Source of the DNA: DASQMT01 sp963835735
Lineage (GTDB): Bacteria > Actinomycetota > Thermoleophilia > Solirubrobacterales > Solirubrobacteraceae
DNA: 64,000 nt
Assembly (NCBI GenBank): GCA_963835735.1
Contig: CAWIGP010000009.1
Location: 62,001-126,000 of the forward strand
Direction: 5' to 3'
Shown here: in pieces, positions 45,306 to 52,925 of the stretch
How positions within the stretch are numbered: position 1 is the stretch's first letter
Layout: the number at the start of each line of letters is the position of its first letter
Translations under genes and position numbers: made by a program
Notes under the pieces: generated by a model
Seen by the model: the letters and a program-made list of their open reading frames with translations, nothing else
Told to the model about the DNA's origin: nothing
Databases searched by the model: none

Positions 45306-45330
45306 GTTTGGCGTCTGGGCGCTTCGGGCA
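45306..45330 (+). promoter_or_regulatory. candidate stress-sigma promoter GTTT-N16-GGGCA
   Basis: GTTT at 45306-45309 and GGGCA at 45326-45330, 16 bp apart, resemble the SigB/SigF consensus. They lie 130 bp before the small membrane-protein gene at 45462. Confidence 0.4.
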
Positions 45331-45461
45331 GCATGAGAGGGCGGCGCGTGTGTGTGACCCGCGTCCTGCAGTCCCTCGACGGAAGCGGTGCCGAGCTCAC
45401 TGGCCTCGTCACGCGATCCGGCGATCCATCCCCCTCCCCCTGAATGATCAAGGAGTTACCC

Positions 45462-45779
45462 ATGAGTGCCACTGGCGCTACCCGTACGACGGGTTCGATC
45501 GATGAGCGGTCCGGCGACCACTCCAACGGCCGCGGCCATGCCGCGCGTCGCCTCGTGACCGAGACGAAGGCGTCGTTCAAGACGACCGAGTTCTTCGCGT
45601 TCCTCGCTGTCCTAGCCGGCATCCTCGTCTCGGCCGCGATGGTCGATGAGAGCAATACGGGCGGCTTCGGCGCCAAGCAGGCCTGGCTCTACGCCACCAT
45701 CCTCACCGTTGGCTACATGGTCAGCCGCGGCCTCGCCAAATCGGGCAGCAGCGACCCGTACAACGGCGACCGCTTCTAG
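45462..45779 (+). CDS. small two-helix membrane protein
   Basis: 105 aa. AAGGAG at -11 before ATG 45462 (MSATGATRTTGS). A hydrophilic N-terminal half (ERSGDHSNGRGHAARRLVTE) is followed by two membrane helices, FFAFLAVLAGILVSAAMV and AWLYATILTVGYMVSRGLA, and a short polar tail. No known domain recognised. Its neighbour is a ferritin-like stress protein and a stress-type promoter lies upstream; a role in the cell envelope under stress is inference. Confidence 0.75.
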   Translation: MSATGATRTTGSIDERSGDHSNGRGHAARRLVTETKASFKTTEFFAFLAVLAGILVSAAMVDESNTGGFGAKQAWLYATILTVGYMVSRGLAKSGSSDPYNGDRF

Positions 45780-45918
45780 CACAGCTCCGCCAACTGGTCG
45801 TGTCCGGCGCCTGCGCCGCCTGGCCCGGGCGCTGGACACGAACGGGCACCCGACCGCTTCCGCGTTTGATCGCCGGAGCAGGTTCATCTTCAAATTCTAA
45901 AGATTGGAACACGACTCG

Positions 45919-46944
45919 ATGAGTCAGTCCGAACAGAAGAAGGCTGCTTTGCAGCAGCAGAAGGTCGTGCAGTACCTCAACGAGGCGCACGCCAGCGAAG
46001 TGGCGTTGAAGCGCGTGCTGCAGTCGCAGATCGCGATGACCCCGCGCGGCAACTACCGCTCCGCGCTGGAGAAGCACCTTGACGAGACGCGCTCGCACGC
46101 CGAGCGCGTCCAGGGCCGCCTGAGCGAGTTGGGCGATGGCGTCAACCCGCTGGCCGCCGGCCTGGGGATCGCGGAAAGCATCGTGGGACAGGTCATCGCA
46201 CTGTCGAAGACGCCGTTTGATCTCCTGCGCGGGTCGGGTGGCGAGGAGAAGATCCTCAAGAACGCCAAGGACGCGTGCGCGACCGAATCCCTCGAGATCG
46301 CCACCTACACGGCGCTCGAGCACCTCGCCCAGGCGGTCGGCGACGACAAGACCGCGAAGCTGGCCGCCTCGATCCGCGCCGACGAGGAGAGGATGCTCGC
46401 CCGCGTCATGCGCGAGCTGCGCACGCTGACCGCGGCCGTGGTCGGCGCCGAGGTAGAGGGTGACCCGTCCTATGACGTCACCAAGACTGGCGCGGCCGAC
46501 GCGGCCAAGGCAACCGCCCGCACCGCCAGCGCGAAGACAAAGCGTACGGCGCGCCGGGCGCGCACCGTGCCCGGTGTCCCACGGCTCGAGGGCGAGATCA
46601 AGGGCGCCATGGCCTCCGCTGAGGACCTCGCGATCGCCCGCTACGACGAGCTGTCCGCCGAGGAGATCGCGGGCAAGCTCACCGAGCTGTCCCAGATCGA
46701 CCTCGCCAAGGTTGACGCCTACGAGCGCAAGCGCGAGAACCGCACCACGGTGCTCTCGCGTATCAGCACCCTGCGCGGCGACGAGCCCTGGCCGGGCTAC
46801 GACGAGCTCACCGTGGCGCAGATCCGCGCCGCGCTCGGCGACGCCGACGACGAACGCAGCGCCCGCGTTCGCGCCTACGAGCGCGCGCACAAGAACCGCT
46901 CCGGCGTCCTGAACGCCGCCGAGCGCGAACTCGCGACCGCGTAG
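45919..46944 (+). CDS. ferritin-like (DUF892/YciE-type) stress protein with C-terminal repeat
   Basis: Intact 341 aa. Residues ~10-165 form a four-helix ferritin-like domain of the DUF892/YciE kind: KVVQYLNEAHASEVALKRVL, GNYRSALEKHLDETRSHAER, ESLEIATYTALEHLAQAVGD, LAASIRADEERMLARVMREL, with Glu/His placed as in diiron proteins. A basic linker (KTKRTARRARTVP) leads to two related segments, ARYDELSAEEIAGKLTELS.. and PGYDELTVAQIRAALGDAD.., each ending in YER-x(4)-NR. ATG 45919 is preferred over the upstream GTG-type start at 45904. Confidence 0.82.
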   Translation: MSQSEQKKAALQQQKVVQYLNEAHASEVALKRVLQSQIAMTPRGNYRSALEKHLDETRSHAERVQGRLSELGDGVNPLAAGLGIAESIVGQVIALSKTPFDLLRGSGGEEKILKNAKDACATESLEIATYTALEHLAQAVGDDKTAKLAASIRADEERMLARVMRELRTLTAAVVGAEVEGDPSYDVTKTGAADAAKATARTASAKTKRTARRARTVPGVPRLEGEIKGAMASAEDLAIARYDELSAEEIAGKLTELSQIDLAKVDAYERKRENRTTVLSRISTLRGDEPWPGYDELTVAQIRAALGDADDERSARVRAYERAHKNRSGVLNAAERELATA

Positions 46945-46948
46945 CACC

Positions 46949-46984
46949 CCGCTTGCGGGGCGGCCCACGGCGGGCCGCCCCCCT
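46949..46984 (+). terminator. double hairpin after the ferritin-like gene
   Basis: CCCCGC-TT-GCGGGG is followed by CGGCCC-ACGGC-GGGCCG and a C-rich run, starting 5 bp after the stop codon. A strong stem pair but without a T tract. Confidence 0.55.
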
Positions 46985-47081
46985 TGCGGGCCACACTGAC
47001 TGTGGATGCTCCGCGCGGCGTGCGCGGGACGGTCGAGCGGGGTCTGCCGCCTTTCCCGCGCGGCTTCATCGCGAGATCCGC

Positions 47082-47257
47082 TCACGCGGGACACCCTGAA
47101 GACCGCCCCGGCGCTTCGGCTGACTCCTCGAGCGCCTCGCCGGCGCGAACGGGCGCCGGGGTCAGCGCTGTCCCTACGAGGATCAGAGCGAACGCCGCCA
47201 GCCGCGCGCCCACGAGGGCGGCGGCGCCGAGCCGGTCCCCGAAGACCGCCAGCGGGG
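47082..47257 (-). pseudogene. C-terminal fragment of an EamA/DMT-type transporter
   Basis: Reads FGDRLGAAALVGARLAAFAL then ILVGTALTPAPVRAGEALEE and a stop at 47082. The GDRLGAAALVGARLAAFALILVG-type helix (split here) is the last transmembrane helix of drug/metabolite transporters, where GE/GDxL precedes the final helix. Everything upstream of VFGDRL is missing: the sequence switches to a slipin fragment on the other strand. Confidence 0.5.
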
Positions 47258-47650
47258 CATCAAGGTCACGACCGTCGAGCTCAAGGACATCCAGGCTGCC
47301 CGACAGCATGCAGCGCGCGATGGCCCGCCAGGCCGAGGCCGAACGGGAGAAGCCGGGCCAAGATCATCGCCGCCGAGGGCGAGGCGCGCGCCGCCGGCGA
47401 GCTCGGGCGCGCCTCGGACATCATGATGGCCCACCCGCTGGCGCTGCAGCTGCGCAACCTGCAGACGATGGTCGAGATCGGAGTCGACAAGAACTCGACG
47501 ATCGTGTTCCCGGCGCCGCTGATGAGCACGATCGGCGAGCTAGGCGGGTTCCTGAGCCGCGAGAACGCCGCAGCCGGACCCCGCCCGGCGAGCCCACCTC
47601 GCCGGCGCCGTCCAACGGCGACCTGGCGGCGGTCCGGCCCGGGTGTCTAA
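47258..47650 (+). pseudogene. C-terminal fragment of a slipin (SPFH/band 7) protein
   Basis: Starts abruptly at GIKVTTVELKDIQLPDSMQR (shifted near 47290), then AMARQAEAEREKRAKIIAAE, AAGELGRASDIMMAHPLALQ, LRNLQTMVEIGVDKNSTIVF and PAPLMSTIGELGGFL. This is the conserved C-terminal half of stomatin-like membrane scaffolding proteins. The N-terminal anchor and first half of the SPFH domain are absent. One or two shifts near 47290 and 47355. Confidence 0.6.
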
Positions 47651-47721
47651 CGGACCCAGAGCTGATCGATCAGCGTGCCGCCGATCGGGTTGTAGCGGTA
47701 GCCGCCGTCGGCGCGAAGCGA

Positions 47722-49629
47722 TCAGGCCGGCGCGCCCTTGAGCGCGCGCCGTGCCTGCGCGAAGACGTCCTCGCCGCGGTCTCCGGGCTTCCACGCCGAC
47801 GCGACGACGTCCACGGCGGGGCCGGCGATGAACTCGCTGCGGATGTCCTCGAGCACCTCGCCGAAATCGTCGTCCTCCCGCAGCGGGACGTGGATCGCCA
47901 GCCGCCGGCCGCTCGCCCTGTATGCGGTCGCGCCGAGGCGGGTCGCCGCGGTGAGGGCCCGGCGGCCCGAGACCTGGATCAGGCGGTCCCCAGCGGGATA
48001 GCCGAGCTCGTCGTTGATGCGCGGCAGGTCCCGGAGTTGCAGGAGCACGACGCCGAAGCGCCGTGCCGGTGTCGCCTCGCTCGCCGCCTGGCGCACGGCG
48101 CGCTGCAGCGCCCGATGGTCGCCGAGCAGCGTCAGGCCGTCGACCGTCGAAGCGCGGAGCCGATCCAGAGTGCTGTCGTCGATGTCGCGGCGGTCGAGCG
48201 GCAGGTTCTCGAGGATCACGTCGATCACCTCGTCGCTGGGGCGCTCGGGGGTATGGCGCACCCGCTCCACCAGCAATTGGACGATCTCCGGGTCGAACTG
48301 CGTACCCGCGTGGGCGACGAGCTCCCTGCAGGCGTCCTCCGAGCTGCGCGCGGCACGGTGCGGGCGGTCGTGCGTGATGGCGCCATAGGCCTCCAGGACG
48401 CTCAGCGCACGGGCGGCCAGCGGTATGTCGTCGCCCGCGAGGCGGGCCGGGTAGCCGTGTCCGTCGTAGCGCTCGTGGTGGAACAGCACCGCCATCCCGG
48501 GTTCCCGGAGGGAGGGGGCCTGGCGGAGGATCTCGAAGCCCAGACGCGGATGCAGCGAGATCAGGGCACGCTCGTCCGGCGTGAGCGGATCGCGGCTCTG
48601 GAAGAGCCGCTCCGAGAGCGGCAGGTACCCGACGACGCGCAACAACGTCGCGATCATCAGGCCGTCGCGGTCGTCCTTGTCGAGCCCGAGGTCGCCGGCG
48701 AGCCGGCTGGCCAGGACCGACAGCGCGACGGACTCGCGGTGCAGCAGCGGATCCCGCGCCGACACGGCTTCGGCGAGCACGCGGACGGTCGCGCGCTGCG
48801 CCTCGCGGAGATCACGGCCCAGCTGGCCCTAGCTGACCGCGGCGCCGGCGTGATTGCCCAGCGCGAGCAGGACCTCGTCGTCCAGCTCCGCGAAGCCGCC
48901 CGGCCGGTTGACGCACAAGATGACGCCGTGGAACTGGTCCCGCAGGTAGAGCGGGACGGCCACGAGCCCTTCGATCTCCTCGTCGGCCGCCGACCCCCCG
49001 TCCTCGGGCCGGGCCGGATCGTCCTCGCGCACGATCCGGTCGCGCGCGAGCACCTCGCGCGCGAAGCGCTGCACGACGCTGCTGTGCTCCGGGTCGTGGT
49101 CGAACCCCACGGAGGTGACGAGGTTGAGGTCGCCGTCGCCGTCGTCGTCATCCTTGGCGAGCAGCAGTCCCTTCTGCGCGTTCACCAGCTGGATGGAGGC
49201 CTTGAGCACGAGCTCGAGCACGTCGCCGCGCCCGGAGGACCGGCCGTGGAGGTCCTGCAGCTGACCGCGGAGCTCGCGGCTCCATTCGCGCTCCGCCCGC
49301 CACGAGTCGCGCAGCCGGCGCAGGAGGACGCGCTCCTGCGCGAGGGTTTGACCGAGCCGCCGCAGGTGGCGCTCGAACTGCTCCCGCTCATCGGAGCGCT
49401 CCTTCCGCAGGGCGTCGGCGACGGCTGCGAGTCGGCGCTCGCGGCTGCGTGCGGCATGCCAGCCGATGAGGGCCAGGCCGCAGGCGACCACCAGCAGGAC
49501 GACGCCGGCCGCCCCGGCGACTGCAGCGTCCGTGCCGGCGAGGAGCAGCACGGCGAAGAGCGCCACGGCGGCGATCGCGAGCGCGGCCGGCATGACAGGA
49601 CGAACACGATCTGACGCCGACGCGGTCAT
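47722..49629 (-). CDS. membrane GAF/HD-GYP/degenerate GGDEF signalling protein interrupted by an in-frame amber codon
   Basis: ATG 49629. Two membrane helices (~12-55), a coiled coil (~60-120), and a GAF domain (~130-265: LELVLKASIQLVNAQKGLLL, VPLYLRDQFHGVILCVNRP). TAG at codon 267 (48829-48831) interrupts; the same frame continues GQLGRDLREAQRATVRVLAE into an HD-GYP domain with HHERYDGHGYPARLAG near 48480 (c-di-GMP phosphodiesterase type) and a GGDEF-like domain lacking the GGDEF loop (YRASGRRLAI in its place). If read through, 635 aa. Either a nonsense mutation, an error or amber readthrough. Confidence 0.7.
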
Positions 49630-49778
49630 GGGGCCGAGGACGGCGCGCGGGCCACAAGCATCACGGCGAGAACAGCCAGCTGGATCCAAACCATCTCCGC
49701 CTCCCTTCCCCTGAGAGGTCGTCTTTCAGGACGGGCTACCCGCGCGCATGCGCGCCGACTCGCTACGCCGGAGACCGA

Positions 49779-50049
49779 TCACACCTTGCGGTAGCGCGCG
49801 TCCACGACCGAGCAGGCGGCGAACCCGATCAGCGAGGCCGCGACGATGCCGAGGAGGACAGGACCGTAAGACGCGTGGGCGACCCGGGTCAGCGCCCCGT
49901 CGAGACCCACAGCCTTATCCGCGTCGTAGTCGATCGCCGCCCGGATCCGAAGTAGCCGATCAGCGCGAGCACGACCATGCGCGCGAGGTGCCCGAAGACG
50001 CCCAGCGTCGTGAACGACCGGCGGACGTCGCCTCGAAGCGCGATGCGTC
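49779..50049 (-). pseudogene. C-terminal third of a DUF1206 membrane protein
   Basis: Reads ALRGDVRRSFTTLGVFGHLA, RMVVLALIGYF, a shift near 49945, then RIRAAIDYDADKAVGLDGAL and YGPVLLGIVAASLIGFAACS to VVDARYRKV and TGA. DUF1206 proteins contain three such two-helix repeats; only one is present. No start codon with a ribosome site is seen; upstream sequence belongs to another gene. Confidence 0.55.
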
Positions 50050-50069
50050 TGCGTGTGTGGGCGGCCAGG

Positions 50070-50402
50070 TCACCTGGATGGGCAGCCGCACGCGCGGTTT
50101 GCGAGGCGCTCGCGCTGCGCCTCCACGGGGTCGATCAGCTCGGTTTGCCGTGCGGCTCCGGTGGCGAGTCGGGGATCGAGCAGGCTGGCGTGGCGGAAGC
50201 CGCGACGGGTCATCTCGGTGACCTGTGCGTCGTGGCGGGCGTAGAGCGCGGCGAGCCGGCCGCGCCAGCGCAGCGTCTCGGGGTGGTGGGCGTAGCCCTG
50301 CTTGCCCGTTGTCAGGATCGCCCAGATCGCGTGGAGCTCGCGGTGCTCGCCGAGCAGGTGCCGGTCGCACAGGCGAGCGGGTTCGAGATCCCAGATGCGC
50401 AC
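50070..50402 (-). CDS. pyrimidine dimer DNA glycosylase/endonuclease V-like protein (Pyr_excise)
   Basis: 110 aa. MRIWDLEPARLCDRHLLGEH then RELHAIWAILTTGKQGYAHH and PETLRWRGRLAALYARHDAQ match the T4 DenV-like family in which the N-terminal helical part recognises UV photoproducts; RRGFRHASLLDPRL follows. Such enzymes cut at cyclobutane pyrimidine dimers. It lies downstream of a DUF378-FAS1 pair transcribed from a promoter with CarH-like operator repeats, which would make UV repair light-inducible (inference). Confidence 0.6.
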   Translation of the reverse strand: MRIWDLEPARLCDRHLLGEHRELHAIWAILTTGKQGYAHHPETLRWRGRLAALYARHDAQVTEMTRRGFRHASLLDPRLATGAARQTELIDPVEAQRERLANRACGCPSR

Positions 50403-50466
50403 GGGTGGTGGGTGGCGCTGGAGGGCGGCGGGGGCCGCCCTCCAGCGGGGGGTGCTCGATCGCCGG

Positions 50467-50985
50467 CTAGCGCCCGGGCGGGATCAGCACGCGGTCGATG
50501 ACGTGGATCGTTCCGTTGCTCGCGTCGATATTGGTCTGGACGACCTTGGTGCGGCGATTCAGGAGCACGGTGTCGTCGCGGACGCGGATGCGCAGCTTGG
50601 GCCCGGCGAGGGTTCGTAGCGCCCGCCGCCGCACGATCTGCTCGGCTCTGACGTCGCCGGCGACGACGTGGTACAGGAGCACCCGCCGCAGCAGGGCGCG
50701 GTTGCGACCGAGCTTTTTCAGCGTCGCCTCGGGCACCTTGTTGAAGGCGGCGTTGGTCGGGGCGAACAGGGTCAGCTTCGTCTTCCGCGCGAGATCGCCG
50801 GCGAGGCCCGCCTTGGTCGCCAGCGCTACCAGCGTCGAGAACCGCGGCTCGGCGGCCGCCGTCTCGGCGATGGTGGGTTCGCCGGCCCGCTCCCCGGTCG
50901 GCGCGGCGACGCTCGCGCCCGGGAGCGCGAGCGCCGGAACGGCGAGAGCGGCCGCGAGCAGGGTCGATGTCAGAGGTTGTCGCAT
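50467..50985 (-). CDS. secreted fasciclin (FAS1) domain protein
   Basis: 172 aa, intact. Signal peptide MRQPLTSTLLAAALAVPALA; single FAS1 domain: PRFSTLVALATKAGLAGDLA, LTLFAPTNAAFNKVPEATLK, LLYHVVAGDVRAEQIVRRRA, and TNIDASNGTIHVIDRVLIPP. FAS1 proteins mediate adhesion or envelope assembly outside the cell. 19 bp after DUF378 in the same direction. Confidence 0.9.
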   Translation of the reverse strand: MRQPLTSTLLAAALAVPALALPGASVAAPTGERAGEPTIAETAAAEPRFSTLVALATKAGLAGDLARKTKLTLFAPTNAAFNKVPEATLKKLGRNRALLRRVLLYHVVAGDVRAEQIVRRRALRTLAGPKLRIRVRDDTVLLNRRTKVVQTNIDASNGTIHVIDRVLIPPGR

Positions 50986-51004
50986 GTCGTTGTCCTCTCG
51001 CTGT

Positions 51005-51244
51005 CTAGGCGGCGGCCACTCGGTGGTCGCGGGTGGAGCGCCGCCGGGCGCCGGCGAGCGTGGCCAGCTGGTAGGCGGCGGCCAGGCCCACGAGCCCGTA
51101 CACGACGCGGCTCGCGGCATTCGTCTCGCCGAAGTCCAGGCCGACCAGCGCCGCGACGAGGTCGAACTCCGCGATCGCCACCAGGCCCCAGTTCAGCCCG
51201 CCGACGATGACCAGCGCGGCGGTAAGCATTTCGAGCTTCTTCAC
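51005..51244 (-). CDS. DUF378 small membrane protein
   Basis: 79 aa. KKLEMLTAALVIVGGLNWGL is the DUF378 hallmark, then VAIAEFDLVAALVG and the second helix RVVYGLVGLAAAYQLATLAG. GTG 51244 is preceded by AGGAG at -11. First gene after the promoter at 51278-51306, so it leads the DUF378-FAS1 run. Function unknown. Confidence 0.88.
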   Translation of the reverse strand: MKKLEMLTAALVIVGGLNWGLVAIAEFDLVAALVGLDFGETNAASRVVYGLVGLAAAYQLATLAGARRRSTRDHRVAAA

Positions 51245-51258
51245 GGGAACTCCTATCC

Positions 51259-51286
51259 GTAGAGTGTCTGTAGAGGGATCGTAGAG
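51259..51286. promoter_or_regulatory. three 11-bp spaced direct repeats (CarH-like operator)
   Basis: GTAGAG occurs at 51259, 51270 and 51281, exactly 11 bp apart; on the minus strand each reads CTCTAC(A/G). CarH-type B12 photoreceptors bind tandem 11-bp repeats with a TnnACA core. The third repeat overlaps the -10 of the divergent promoter, so bound protein would repress it. Confidence 0.6.
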
Positions 51287-51306
51287 GCTGAGAGGGATCC
51301 TGTCAA
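51278..51306 (-). promoter_or_regulatory. consensus-like sigma70 promoter for the DUF378-FAS1 run
   Basis: Minus strand TTGACA (complement of 51301-51306), a 17-bp spacer, TACGAT (complement of 51278-51283), ending 34 bp before the GTG at 51244. Confidence 0.7.
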
Positions 51307-51324
51307 GCAATTGTCGAGAGTCTG

Positions 51325-51330
51325 TATAAT
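51325..51330 (+). promoter_or_regulatory. -10 element TATAAT for the CarH-like gene (leaderless mRNA)
   Basis: TATAAT ends 8 bp before GTG 51339, so transcription should begin at or within a base or two of the start codon. TGTCAA at 51301 is a weak -35 at 18 bp. No Shine-Dalgarno is present. Confidence 0.55.
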
Positions 51331-51338
51331 CGCTGGCC

Positions 51339-52214
51339 GTGGGACCGGCCGGTCATGTGCGCATCGGCGAGCTCAGTCGACGCTCGGGCGTGAGCCCGGA
51401 GCTGCTGCGCGCCTGGGAGAACCGCTACGGCCTGCTGCACCCGATGCGCTCCGACGGCGGCTTCCGCCTGTACTCACCGCACGACGAGCGGCGCGTCGCG
51501 GTCATGCGGTCGCACCTCGAGCGCGGGCTGTCGGCCGCGCAGGCGGCGCGCCTGACGCTGGATGAGGAGAGCGTGGCCGCGCCGCGTGCCCAGACGCCGG
51601 CGTTAGAGCGCCACGCCGGCGACCTGCGCGCCGCGCTCGATGCGTTCGACGAGAGCGCGGCACAATCGGCGCTCGACCGGCTGCTGGCCGGCTTCTCGGT
51701 CGAGATCGTCTTACGAGAGGTCGTCCTGACCTACCTGCGCGAGCTGGGAGATCGCTGGCAGCGCGGCGAAGCGTCCGTCGCGCAGGAGCACTTCGCCAGC
51801 CAACTCCTGCGCGGGCGGCTGCTCGGGCTCGCGCGCGACTGGGACCGAGGCGCAGGGCCACGCGCGCTGCTCGCATGCATGCCCGGCGAGCAGCATGACC
51901 TCGGCCTGATCGCGTTCGGCCTCGGGCTGCGCGACCGCGGCTGGCGGATCACGTTTCTCGGCCCCGACACGCCGCTCGACACCCTCACGGGCGCCGTCAC
52001 GACGCTGCGGCCAGAAGCGCTCGTGCTCGCCGCGACGATGCCCGCTCGCTTCCAGAACGGCCGCGAAGCCCTGCGGCGCCTCGCGCGCGCCGCGCCGCTC
52101 TGGATCGCCGGAGCCGGAGCGACACCCCCGCTCGCCACCGACACCGACGCCCGCCTACTCGACGACGACCCGCTCGTCGCCGCCGAGCGTGTCGCGGCGG
52201 GTCGCCGAGTCTGA
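51339..52214 (+). CDS. MerR-family B12-dependent photoreceptor regulator (CarH/LitR-like)
   Basis: 291 aa. MerR HTH: VRIGELSRRSGVSPELLRAW and ENRYGLLHPMRSDGGFRLYS. A helical bundle follows with the CarH signature W(x9)EH in DRWQRGEASVAQEHFASQLL (~residue 135). Then a cobalamin-binding domain with the GEQHDLGL motif (ExHxxG, lower axial His ~188) and LGPDTPLDTL. Holds adenosylcobalamin in the dark as a DNA-bound tetramer and releases DNA on illumination. Divergent from DUF378-FAS1, with repeat operators between. Confidence 0.88.
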   Translation: MGPAGHVRIGELSRRSGVSPELLRAWENRYGLLHPMRSDGGFRLYSPHDERRVAVMRSHLERGLSAAQAARLTLDEESVAAPRAQTPALERHAGDLRAALDAFDESAAQSALDRLLAGFSVEIVLREVVLTYLRELGDRWQRGEASVAQEHFASQLLRGRLLGLARDWDRGAGPRALLACMPGEQHDLGLIAFGLGLRDRGWRITFLGPDTPLDTLTGAVTTLRPEALVLAATMPARFQNGREALRRLARAAPLWIAGAGATPPLATDTDARLLDDDPLVAAERVAAGRRV

Positions 52215-52221
52215 TCGAGCC

Positions 52222-52925
52222 TCAGGCCCGGCGCTCGGTGCGGCGCGGGAGCAGGCGCTCGGTGACCTTGGCGGTGCGTCGGCCTCCTGCAGGCAGACCG
52301 CGGGCGGCGGCGGGTCGCCGGGCAACCCGAGCTGCTGTGCCGTCAGGCGGGCAATCCGCTCGCAGCAGCGCCGGAGGAAGCGCACCTGCTCCCGGCGGCC
52401 GAAGAGGCGGAAGCCGAGCCGGACCCAGGGCGCGCCGTCCTCGGAGGCCCGCGAGTGGGCATGCAGGCGGAACTCGACGGCGCCGTCGTCGCGCCATTTG
52501 TAGAGCTGGTAGTCCATGCGGCCCATCTCGACATGGCCCCGCAGCGTCGCGTACTCGTAGCCGAACACGCGCGCGCGGCAGCCGGCCACGACGCGCTCCT
52601 CGTCCCATACCCCGATGACGCGCACGCCGGCGCGAACGCTGACGATCCGGTACAGGCGCAGCTCGAGCAGCATCTCGCGGCCGAGCAGCGCCGCGCGCGG
52701 GTCCCAGCTCGCGCGCACGATGCGCGGATCGGCCATGCGGTAGTCCTCCATCAGGCGCCGCGCGACCTGCCACGCGCCGCCCGGCACCGGGTCGCCGGGA
52801 CGCTCGCCCGGCAGCCGCTGGCTCAGAGCGTCGGCAAGCCAGCCGCGCTCGGGCGTGTAGGCCGCCAGCGGCTCGGGCTCGAAGTTCAGCGGGACGCCGT
52901 GCAGCGCGGCCGGCTCAGCGCGCAT
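52222..52925 (-). CDS. DUF1990 family protein (first of a pair), one frameshift
   Basis: MRAEPAALHGVPLNFEPEPL, then WQVARRLMEDYRMADPRIVR, RVFGYEYATLRGHVEMGRMD and YQLYKWRDDGAVEFRLHAHS: the DUF1990 beta-rich core with the characteristic Y.TL.GH segment. A shift near 52285 leads to the end TAKVTERLLPRRTERRA at 52222, 7 bp from the converging CarH-like stop. Its ATG overlaps the upstream paralogue's end by 11 bp. Function unknown, possibly lipid- or pigment-binding. Confidence 0.7.

Noticed and set aside
46984..49614. Very long plus-strand open frame (over 800 codons)
   Set aside because: It is the antisense shadow of the GAF-HD-GYP gene; its sequence is Arg/Ala/Val-rich without motifs, as expected for GC-rich antisense.
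48829..49629. Two separate genes (GAF protein and HD-GYP protein)
   Set aside because: Only one TAG separates them in the same frame, with conserved linker sequence on both sides and no ribosome site for the second part; kept as one interrupted gene.
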